Shown one piece after another: positions 52,225 through 59,898 of a stretch of 64,000 nucleotides of DNA. A program made the translations under genes and the position numbers. Positions within the stretch are counted from its first letter, which is position 1. The number at the start of each line of letters is the position of its first letter. The DNA is from Cherax quadricarinatus (Eukaryota > Arthropoda > Malacostraca > Decapoda > Parastacidae), in the NCBI RefSeq assembly GCF_038502225.1, contig NC_091325.1:33304981-33368980 (forward strand). The letters are read 5' to 3'. The notes beneath the pieces are model-generated. The model had not been told where the DNA came from. It ran no database searches and saw only the letters and a program-made list of their open reading frames with translations.

Positions 52225-52789
52225 ATGGATAATGACTAACCACATGAAGCAAGATCTAACATTATTTTCCACCACAACTGTGTTTCGTCTTGTGAAAACT
52301 TGCATCACATCGAACCTTCTCTCACTGTAGCTGGACCCTCACTCGTAGGAGAGTAACCCGTCAAAGTTACTTTTTTTTTGTATTTCAATGAGTAATTTGT
52401 CAACAATCTAAGTAACTTACGAGCTTTAAATAACACTCTGTAAAAGGTACCCAAGTTTAACGTAAATCTCGGTTGAAGCAGAATCCCCAAAATACAGTTG
52501 TTGAAAGTTGAGAGAGAGCAAATGTATAGCAGCAGAATTAAGACTTATATCATTTAAAATAACTTAATGCTTTGTATGTCTGTTTTGATTAGTGGATTAA
52601 AATATAATCATAAAGTCTTATGGATACTGGCAATAGGTAGCTCCTACGTACGTAACACCTGCTTACCACACCTTCTGTATTTGACACCTAATATTAACAT
52701 CATTCTCTGCTCAGACGTTGTGCTGAGCGTTTGGCAGCTGCTTCTGCTCAGTCCCGACACCTGGTAGAGCTTTTGATACATCAAGAACA
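52225..52789. other. No gene seen; 5' flank of LINE ORF1
   Basis: AT-rich sequence between the minisatellite and the ORF1 start. It may include the LINE 5' UTR. No promoter motif stands out. Confidence 0.45.
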
Positions 52790-53476
52790 ATGGCAACTGG
52801 TTTTCGCCGGAGAGTTAATACTGTTTGTATTGAACTAATAAGAGGCACAATCACCAGCGCATCGATTAAAGTGTTAGTGCCAGCGATCATTCGTGATACA
52901 TATGGCATCCAGCGTGAATCCCTGTGTGGCGTCGCCTTGAATGGACTTTCCCGGATTTTCGTCAAGTTTTGTGATACTCAGATCTACGAGCAGATTGTCA
53001 ACCAGTACCAGGATGTAAGCAAGCAAGTCACCCCGGCAGTCACTGTCCAGTTGCACGACATTTCACGATACTATACGTGGGTACGTGTGCGAAACGTGCC
53101 TTTTGAGGCCAATGAAGTCGACATACGTGACGCTTTTGAACGTTATGGGAAGATCCACCAGGTTACTATGGGTCGATGGTCTGACGGCCTCTATGCTGGT
53201 CTTCAAGAGGGGTCCTTCACTTTGAAAATGTCCCTACGCCAGCCATTTCCTTCGTACGTACACCTGGAGGATTTTCGTTCCCAGGTGTACGTTACGTATC
53301 CTGGACAGAGACGAACTTGCCGCCTCTGCGGCGCTTTGGATCACATCATGGCACAATGTGTTCAGCGTCAGCCGCCCTCGGGACGTAGTCGTAGTCGGGA
53401 CGGCGAGGTTCCCCGTCAGACTCCGGAAGAAGAAAGTCGTCCAGGACTTGCCGCGCCTGACATTGTGGAGTGCTAA
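52790..53476 (+). CDS. LINE ORF1, gag-like zinc-knuckle protein (Tx1/L1-like)
   Basis: A 228-residue open frame from ATG 52,790 with MATGFRRRVNTVCIELIRGT, YYTWVRVRNVPFEANEVDIR and FERYGKIHQVTMGRWSDGLY, which looks like an RRM-type fold (about residues 95-165). It is followed by RTCRLCGALDHIMAQC (about 184-199), a perfect C-x2-C-x4-H-x4-C knuckle, and an RS-rich tail. Such ORF1 proteins coat LINE RNA. The frame ends at TAA-equivalent 53,474-53,476, but the next frame (from 53,358) looks like its natural continuation, so one frameshift in the RS-rich part is likely. No host-gene character. Confidence 0.7.
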   Translation: MATGFRRRVNTVCIELIRGTITSASIKVLVPAIIRDTYGIQRESLCGVALNGLSRIFVKFCDTQIYEQIVNQYQDVSKQVTPAVTVQLHDISRYYTWVRVRNVPFEANEVDIRDAFERYGKIHQVTMGRWSDGLYAGLQEGSFTLKMSLRQPFPSYVHLEDFRSQVYVTYPGQRRTCRLCGALDHIMAQCVQRQPPSGRSRSRDGEVPRQTPEEESRPGLAAPDIVEC

Positions 53477-54059
53477 GGTTGATCGGGCCATGCTATTAGA
53501 GTCATCTTGTGTGACTCTACCTGGGACTGTCACCCATGATGAGGTGGAACACGTGAGAAGTGAGATCCCTCTAGCAAGAGAGGCGGATGACATAGAGGCT
53601 AATATTGTATCTACATTGAGCGACCTTTTAGCGTCGTATGAGTATGATTCTGTGCCGTGTGTACCTTTGTTGAAGTGTTCAGGTGAGGAGAGAGTACGTT
53701 TAGATGATGTTGATCAGTTAGTTAATGTGCGAGATGTGGAGGGTCCGAGAGTTTATACTGTTGAGGTAGACATTCACAAGGAGAACACCTCAGGTGCTGA
53801 CAAAGCTGAGGATGCTGTTTCTAGGAAGCGTGCGGCTACCCCGTCCGACTCCGACGACGTCTTGACCCCTGGACAACGTTCAAGGAAGAAGGCGTGGTCG
53901 GAAATCACGGGTGGGAGGTCGCGCGGATCCAGGACAGCAGGTAATATCACAGAGAATGCCAGAGGTACGGGCGGTGCCTTAGGTGCTTGCCGACGCAAAG
54001 AGAAAAAGGGTGTGGTGGCCCCTAGAGGAAAGCCTCCTTTGGCAAAGTTAGGTGTGTAA
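53358..54059 (+). pseudogene. LINE ORF1 C-terminal part, shifted frame
   Basis: 233 open residues overlap the previous frame. The stretch from LTLWSAKVDRAML onward is acidic and low in complexity (SDLLASYEYD, VSRKRAATPSDSDDV) with a basic end (KKGVVAPRGKPPLAKLGV). There is no known domain. The stop TAA at 54,057-54,059 overlaps the first codons of the endonuclease frame, a usual ORF1-ORF2 border. Confidence 0.55.
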
Positions 54060-54727
54060 CTATTAATGTTAATGGTTTGAAAACTCTCAGGAAGTGTGTG
54101 CAGGTACGTGAGTGGTTGAATCACTTTGCAGTGGATGTGTGTTTTTTGCAAGAACATAATCATAAAGTGGGAAGTTTGTTTGAGATAGATGGTTATGATG
54201 TTTATATAACTCACTCGAGACGTCTGAAAGGTGGAGCGGCTGTGTTGATAAAAGGTACCAGCCCGTTTGTGATGAAACATTGGGAGGAAGGGGGAGAGGG
54301 TCGGGTGGTGCGAGTCATGGGAGATTGGGGTAGTAGAAGGGATGGTTTCGTAGGAGTATATGGGCCGGCCGAACATGATGTTAATATTAAAAATACTTTT
54401 GTTAGAGATGTTCTAGTGTACTATTTGAGGTCCCTGCCGGATATTACAGTGGTCGGTGGTGAGTGGAACTGTGTGGTGCGCCATAAAGACGTTGAGCCGA
54501 GGGGGGCGGGTTTTTGTTCGCTTATTTTGGGTGATTTGTTGTCTGGACTGGGGTTGGTAGATGTAAGTGGAAGACGTGACTCGGGTATTGAGCATACTTT
54601 CGTGCGTAGGGGCTATGCGGCGCACTTAGATAGGGTGTATGTGTCTCGGCGGGTGGTCGTAATCAATGTGTGCGTGTTAAACGTCTATTTCTCCGTCCAT
54701 CGCGGAGTTCTTGTGGAGCTTGACTGA
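54053..54727 (+). pseudogene. LINE ORF2 endonuclease domain (Tx1/L1-like)
   Basis: Reads VTINVNGLKTLRKCVQVREW, VDVCFLQEHNHKVGSLFEID, RRLKGGAAVLIKGTSPFVMK, TVVGGEWNCVVRHKDVEPRG, AAHLDRVYVSRRVVV and SVHRGVLVELD. These are the apurinic-endonuclease blocks N-G-L, L-Q-E, G-G-D-W-N (D is E here), D-R-V-Y and S-D-H (here S-V-H). Loss of the catalytic D of SDH suggests a dead enzyme. The frame is open to TGA 54,725. The RT that should follow is missing. Confidence 0.8.
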
Positions 54728-55566
54728 GGAAGGTCTCCTGAACCATTTTAAGGGATATTGAAAGTTAAATACGTGACTGCTACAAAGTGCGGATGATAGG
54801 ACACTATTCACGGACTTATGGGCGTCTATGGGAGTAGACTCCTGGGAAGGGTGGGATTTAGTGCGACAATGGGATGAGGTTGTGAAGCCTCGAATGAAGG
54901 ATTTTTATGTGCATCGGGGTAAGGAGGCCTCTCGCTTGGGGTATGGTTTTCTGAGGTACCTGGAGGGTTCTTTACGGCATTGTTATGCGCAGGGAGAGGC
55001 GTCTGGGATTTACCCAGTGGACGAGATTGACGATCTTAAATTATGTACTTTGGAAAGGGCGGGTATGGAGAGAGTCGTGATGCGAATTGAAGGAATGTAC
55101 CCCATGTACGCGTGGAGTGATATGTGGAGGCGGGTCCAACAGTTGCATCTCCTTGCTCAAGTACGGGAAGTGGTTTTTAAATCCTGCCGTCCGGGGTGGT
55201 GTTGTATAATCGGCATTTGGAGGAGGACCGGGGTTGTTCGGCGTGCAGGGTGGAGGAATCTACTTTTCACTTTGTGTATTTCTGTAAGACTTTAGGTATG
55301 GTATGTGAGTGGTTCAGTAGGGTTTTGTGCTTGGTGGGGGGGGGGGGATGTTTGTCGGTGCTCCGAGCTTTGACGTAGGTGGGGTTGACATGCGTGTACA
55401 ACGTGCAGTGTCGTACGTTGTGGCCGATTATATATATTTGTCATGGGCTATGAGGCACGTTGAAGGTAATAGTAGAATTCGGGTTTTAGCGGGAACGATT
55501 TATAGGACAAAGTGTCGAAATAAGTTGGTATATAATGGGAGATGGGAGAAAGACTTCCCGTCTTAA
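54728..55566 (+). pseudogene. LINE ORF2 remainder with RT core deleted
   Basis: 54,828-55,295 reads SWEGWDLVRQWDEVVKPRMK, SRLGYGFLRYLEGSLRHCYA and SGIYPVDEIDDLK (the linker after the nuclease), then jumps to MYAWSDMWRRVQQLHLLAQV, which belongs after the RT. 55,196-55,378 has VLYNRHLEEDRGCSACRVEE then STFHFVYFC, the C-terminal CxxC...H...C block, and 55,327-55,566 the final part ending GRWEKDFPS. The whole palm (no YADD, no PQG block) is absent, an internal deletion at about 55,045. Confidence 0.75.
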
Positions 55567-55661
55567 TATAAAGCCTTGGAGTTAAGAGATTTGCGATAGT
55601 TTGTGAGCGTTCCGTGGGTAATCTAACGGGCTGGTCAACTGTGACTAATTGTATATAATAG
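55567..55661 (+). other. LINE 3' UTR, proximal part
   Basis: Follows the ORF2 stop and runs to the direct repeat TTATGTGAATG at 55,662-55,672. It continues after the inserted elements at 56,079-56,138 and from 58,488. Confidence 0.55.
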
Positions 55662-55703
55662 TTATGTGAATGAGAGTAAGACACATGTGCAACATCTGGG
55701 TAT

Positions 55704-55750
55704 CTTTATTGTAGACGTTTCGCCATCCAGTGGCTTTATCAATACAAATT
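55704..55750 (-). ncRNA. Hammerhead ribozyme-like, left arm (U3-A8 core)
   Basis: Identical in core, helices and cleavage triplet to 39,681-39,727, read on minus. Confidence 0.7.
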
Positions 55751-55955
55751 CCAGGACATAACTTGAAGACAGTAGAACTATGTACAGAAGATGAGGTAAT
55801 CAGTCCCTCAACCTAGGAGTAGGTGCGAACAGCACCATAGTCGTGGAGATTCAGAATCTCCACGACTATGGTGCTGTTCGCACCTACTCCTAGGTTGAGG
55901 GACTGATTACCTCATCTTCTGTACATAGTTCTACTGTCTTCAAGTTATGTCCTGG

Positions 55956-56002
55956 AATTTGTATTGATAAAGCCACTGGATGGCGAAACGTCTACAATAA
56001 AG
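55956..56002 (+). ncRNA. Hammerhead ribozyme-like, right arm (U3-A8 core)
   Basis: Helix I UUGUA/UACAA, UUGAUAA, extra A, GCCA/UGGC around CUGGA, GAAA, then CGUC. Mirror of 55,704-55,750. Confidence 0.72.
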
Positions 56003-56227
56003 ATACCCAGATGTTGCACATGTGTCTTACTCTCATCTTGTCGGTATTATATACCATTCGTACACAATTATGTGAATGTTTTGTCTCCGTGTGTATATAC
56101 GTCTCCTATGTGATGGTGACGTCGCTGTCTGTTAATACTTTGTATGCACATTATTATTATTATTGTGATGAATGGTTTGAAAAACCGACAAGTTGAAGAT
56201 TGAGACACTTATGCAGCATATGGGAAT

Positions 56228-56280
56228 CTTTATTCAGGAAACGTTTCGCCACACAGTGGCTTCATCAGTCCAATACAAAG
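56228..56280 (-). ncRNA. Hammerhead ribozyme, unit 1
   Basis: On minus: helix I outer part CUUUGU/AUAAAG (6 bp, one G-U), 3x3 internal loop, inner part GGA/UCC; box CUGAUGA; one extra A; helix II GCCAC/GUGGC with UGU loop; box GAAA; ACGU as a self-complementary minimal helix III; predicted cleavage after GUU, between 56,240 and 56,239. All invariant core bases are present. Confidence 0.78.
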
Positions 56281-56390
56281 AGGAAGGCGTAAGGAAAGGA
56301 GGAGTATGAGGTAATCAGTCCCTCAGCCTGGAGTCGATGTGTTCAGTCCATCAATCTTGTAGAATGTACAGCATAGGGCCGTAGACGTGG

Positions 56391-56398
56391 CTTATATA
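56391..56398 (-). promoter_or_regulatory. TATA-type box in 379-bp unit
   Basis: TATATAAG on minus, about 110 bases upstream of the ribozyme on the same strand. Present in every unit and in the inverted copy (58,112-58,119). It could drive Pol II transcription of the array. Untested. Confidence 0.45.
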
Positions 56399-56606
56399 CT
56401 GTAGTGAGGTGACTTGAAGCAGACGGAGGCGGGATCATAGTGGTATCATCCACTAGTCGAAGTAGGTCTTTGTCCAAAGGTTGAACAAGGGTTGAAGAAT
56501 TCTTTGTAAGAAAGATCCCATGATGCTGCAGTGTCTGACAGTTGTGATGAATGGTTTGAAAAACCGACAAGTTGAAGATTGAGACACTTATGCAGCATAT
56601 GGGAAT

Positions 56607-56659
56607 CTTTATTCAGGAAACGTTTCGCCACACAGTGGCTTCATCAGTCCAATACAAAG
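56607..56659 (-). ncRNA. Hammerhead ribozyme, unit 2
   Basis: Identical in sequence to unit 1, 379 bp away. Confidence 0.78.
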
Positions 56660-56985
56660 AGGAAGGCGTAAGGAAAGGAGGAGTATGAGGTAATCAGTCC
56701 CTCAGCCTGGAGTCGATGTGTTCAGTCCATCAATCTTGTAGAATGTACAGCATAGGGCCGTAGACGTGGCTTATATACTGTAGTGAGGTGACTTGAAGCA
56801 GACGGAGGCGGGATCATAGTGGTATCATCCACTAGTCGAAGTAGGTCTTTGTCCAAAGGTTGAACAAGCGTTGAAGAATTCTTTGTAAGAAAGATCCCAT
56901 GATGCTGCAGTGTCTGACAGTTGTGATGAATGGTTTGAAAAACCGACAAGTTGAAGATTGAGACACTTATGCAGCATATGGGAAT

Positions 56986-57038
56986 CTTTATTCAGGAAAC
57001 GTTTCGCCACACAGTGGCTTCATCAGTCCAATACAAAG
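56986..57038 (-). ncRNA. Hammerhead ribozyme, unit 3
   Basis: Identical to unit 1, 758 bp away. Confidence 0.78.
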
Positions 57039-57364
57039 AGGAAGGCGTAAGGAAAGGAGGAGTATGAGGTAATCAGTCCCTCAGCCTGGAGTCGATGTGT
57101 TCAGTCCATCAATCTTGTAGAATGTACAGCATAGGGCCGTAGACGTGGCTTATATACTGTAGTGAGGTGACTTGAAGCAGACGGAGGCGGGATCATAGTG
57201 GTATCATCCACTAGTCGAAGTAGGTCTTTGTCCAAAGGTTGAACAAGCGTTGAAGAATTCTTTGTAAGAAAGATCCCATGATGCTGCAGTGTCTGACAGT
57301 TGTGATGAATGGTTTGAAAAACCGACAAGTTGAAGATTGAGACACTTATGCAGCATATGGGAAT

Positions 57365-57417
57365 CTTTATTCAGGAAACGTTTCGCCACACAGTGGCTTC
57401 ATCAGTCCAATACAAAG
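57365..57417 (-). ncRNA. Hammerhead ribozyme, unit 4
   Basis: Identical to unit 1; the unit itself has three other changes outside the ribozyme. Confidence 0.78.
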
Positions 57418-57743
57418 AGGAAGGCGTAAGGAAAGGAGGAGTATGAGGTAATCAGTCCCTCAGCCTGGAGTCGATGTGTTCAGTCCATCAATCTTGTAGA
57501 ATGTACAGCATAGGGCCGTAGACGTGGCTTATATACTGTAGTGAGGTGACTTGAAGCAGACGGAGGCGGGATCATAGTGGTATCATCCACTAGTCGAAGT
57601 AGTTCTTTGTCCAAAGGTTGAACAAGCGTTGAAGAATTCTTTGTAAGAAATATCCCATGATGTTGCAGTGTCTGACAGTTGTGATGAATGGTTTGAAAAA
57701 CCGACAAGTTGAAGATTGAGACACTTATGCAGCATATGGGAAT

Positions 57744-57796
57744 CTTTATTCAGGAAACGTTTCGCCACACAGTGGCTTCATCAGTCCAATACAAAG
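57744..57796 (-). ncRNA. Hammerhead ribozyme, unit 5
   Basis: Identical to unit 1. Confidence 0.78.
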
Positions 57797-58057
57797 AGGA
57801 AGGCGTAAGGAAAGGAGGAGTATGAGGTAATCAGTCCCTCAGCCTGGAGTCGATGTGTTCAGTCCATCAATCTTGTAGAAAGTACAGCATAGGGCCGTAG
57901 ACGTGGCTTATATACTGTAGTGAGGTGACTTGAAGCAGACGGAGGCGGGATCATAGTGGTATCATCCACTAGTCGAAGTAGGTCTTTGTCCAAAGGTTGA
58001 ACAAGCGTTGAAGAATTCTTTGTAAGAAAGATCCCATGATGCTGCAGTGTCTGACAG

Positions 58058-58316
58058 TGGATGATACCACTATGATCCCGCCTCCGTCTGCTTCAAGTCA
58101 CCTCACTACAGTATATAAGCCACGTCTACGGCCCTATGCTGTACATTCTACAAGATTGATGGACTGAACACATCGACTCCAGGCTGAGGGACTGATTACC
58201 TCATACTCCTCCTTTCCTTACGCCTTCCTCTTTGTATTGGACTGATGAAGCCACTGTGTGGCGAAACGTTTCCTGAATAAAGATTCCCATATGCTGCATA
58301 AGTGTCTCAATCTTCA
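58058..58316 (+). repeat. Inverted partial unit closing the array
   Basis: After unit 5 the sequence turns round: TGGATGATACCACTATGATC is the reverse complement of the unit's GATCATAGTGGTATCATCCA. 259 bp follow in plus orientation to GTGTCTCAATCTTCA, including TATA box and ribozyme. About 88 bp at one end and 33 bp at the other end of the unit are missing. The minus-then-plus order is that of the other inverted dimers. Confidence 0.88.
58230..58282 (+). ncRNA. Hammerhead ribozyme in the inverted unit
   Basis: Same 53 bases as unit 1, on plus: CUUUGU, GGA, CUGAUGA, GCCAC/GUGGC, GAAA, CGUU, UCC, AUAAAG. Confidence 0.78.
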
Positions 58317-58487
58317 TTATTATTATAATCAATGGGGAAGCGCTAAACCCTTAGGATTATACAGCGCCTATGGGGGGATGGAAGGCATTCAGGCTTAATT
58401 CAGGGAACTGGAGGACAGATCCAATTCCCTAGATCAAGAGCCCCTCACCAGCGTCAAGGAGCCTTCCTTGAGGGGTTTGTATGCACA

Positions 58488-59215
58488 GAAGTTAAAAGGT
58501 CTTCCGTCATTTATCTCTCGATTCAAGACATTGGTGTATACTGTATAGATGTGTTTCCTACCATAAGGGATTGGTTCTTATTTTATGTTTATATTTTATG
58601 CTGTGTTATAGTGTGTTTTTCAATAATATTATATTTGAGATGTAAAATATCACATCGGATTTTTGTTTTGTTATCTTGGATATTTTTATTTTGTGACTTG
58701 TAGTATTATCCTGTTTCCTTCTTTGATTCATAAATACTAATGCCTATGTTAAAATCTCGTGATAATCGCCTAAATTAATGCTTGAGTATCGTGGTGCTCT
58801 GTTGAGCACCTGAGATCTTACATTAAGTCTTACATACGTGTGTGTTGACAGGCGGAAGCCTCACCTAGTATGTGCCTGATGTAGTGTCATGTTGTGTATA
58901 CGTGTGTGCTTGTGTATGTGTGTCATTGTGTGTGTGTGTTTTTATCACAATGTTACATTGTACAATCTTTATAATTTCCAGTGTTTGATGTGTTTTTGTA
59001 ATACATAACCTTGTTAGTGGCGTTATTAAATAAAAAGAACAATACCACTGTAATATACAGTGTTGTGTGTGAGGTGTATCACCATTGTACTGTATGGTGT
59101 CGTTATGTGTTACGATTAAGTGAGATTTTTGTGCATTAACCTTTTTTCGCGTATATTTTTTAATATATTTGTCATTTTGTATCGCACTGTTTTAAATAAA
59201 ATAAAAAACAAAAAA
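58488..59215 (+). other. LINE 3' UTR, distal part
   Basis: Continues after the second direct repeat TTTGTATGCACA. T-rich, with GT-rich patches near 58,890-58,945 and AATAAA at about 59,024-59,029, and ends in TTTTAAATAAAATAAAAAAC near 59,190-59,210, a likely polyadenylation end of the LINE that starts near 52.8 kb. Confidence 0.5.
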
Positions 59216-59584
59216 TATTAATACCAAATTTAACACTAAAATTATCCTACAGATTCCATCGTTTATTTAAAACAAACAGAACGTGATTATTCTCTTTGAA
59301 GTGTTAGGTGGAAAAAATGTGTTTAATTCCATTAATTAGCAGAAATGGACTGATAATACAGTATATGTTTTGCTAACAACCATCCAGCTAATTGAATTTC
59401 AGCAGAGTTTAGAATGCGCTGGCTAATGCAAATGAGGAATAAATAGGTATTTGGTACATTACAAAGACTCAAACTTAATTGTTCAATTTGTAATTACGCA
59501 AGGAAGCTATTTTATACTTTATATGTTCTAGGGAAACACACTAGCTGCAGATATATGTTAATCTTACTCACTGCATTTCTTACC
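59216..59584. other. AT-rich sequence, no gene seen
   Basis: No motif-bearing frame or recognised repeat. Confidence 0.5.
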
Positions 59585-59832
59585 CCCTTCCTTACTCCCC
59601 CCCCTCCCTCCCATCCCTCCCTCCCTCCCTCCCATCCCCTCCCTCCCTCCCAACCCCTCCCTCCCAACCCCTCCCTCCCTCCCTCCCATCCATCCCTCCC
59701 TTCCCCTCCTTCCCTCACAACCCCTCCCTCCCTCCCTCCCTCCCTCCCATCCATCCATCCCTTCCCCTCCTTCCCTCACAACCCCTCCCTCCCTCCCTCC
59801 CTCCCTCCCATCCATCCAACCCTTCCCCTCCG
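59585..59832. repeat. (CCCTC)n-type polypyrimidine tract
   Basis: About 245 bp of CCCTCCCTCCCATCC-like sequence, with an internal duplicate of about 75 bp (CTTCCCCTCCTTCCCTCACA occurs twice). The minus strand has many GGGAGGGAGGGAGGG runs able to form G-quadruplexes. The Pro/Ser and Gly/Arg frames are artefacts. Confidence 0.93.
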
Positions 59833-59898
59833 TCACACGAATCGATTTCGCAACACTTTAGCACAGGAAGCATCAGCATCCCCACACAACATCTTCCA

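Larger units (their letters stand above)
55673..56067. mobile_element. Hammerhead-bearing inverted dimer, 395 bp
   Basis: Same element as 39,418-39,789. The arms are near-perfect mirror images over about 178 bp each around GAGATT-CAG-AATCTC (centre 55,852), and the right arm again has the extra end with TTGTCGGTATTATATACCAT. Flanking direct repeats TTATGTGAATG lie at 55,662-55,672 and 56,068-56,078, inside the 3' UTR of the LINE. The longer centre (AGTCGTGGAGATTC) is missing from the 39.4-kb copy. Confidence 0.87.
56163..58057 (-). repeat. Five tandem 379-bp hammerhead units (retrozyme-like array)
   Basis: Copies start at 56,163, 56,542, 56,921, 57,300 and 57,679, each exactly 379 bp and differing by only a few bases (for example AACAAGGG/AACAAGCG in copy 1 and three changes in copy 4). 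On minus each unit has, in order, a TATA-type box, CATCGACTCCAGGCTGAGGG, GACTGATTACCTCATACTCC, the ribozyme and CATATGCTGCATAAGTGTCT. The minus-strand open frames of 75 and 61 residues repeat with the unit and carry no known motif. Tandem short units each with a hammerhead are the defining layout of retrozymes. Confidence 0.88.
56151..58475 (+). mobile_element. SINE-like repeat split by the 379-bp array
   Basis: The outer direct repeats TTTGTATGCACA (56,139-56,150 and 58,476-58,487) bracket a (TTA)n start, the whole hammerhead array, a second TTATTATTATAATCAA and a 150-bp body with GGGGAAGCGCTAAACCC, GATTATACAGCGCC and GAGCCCCTCACCA. I recall this body as common in decapods. The array seems to have inserted into the TTA-rich head, with CATTATTATTAT on both sides of it. 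Confidence 0.7.

Noticed and set aside
56343..57768. Recurring 75- and 61-residue minus-strand frames in the 379-bp units
   Set aside because: They recur only because the unit does, have no known motif and are cut differently by single changes. The unit is better explained as RNA-level.
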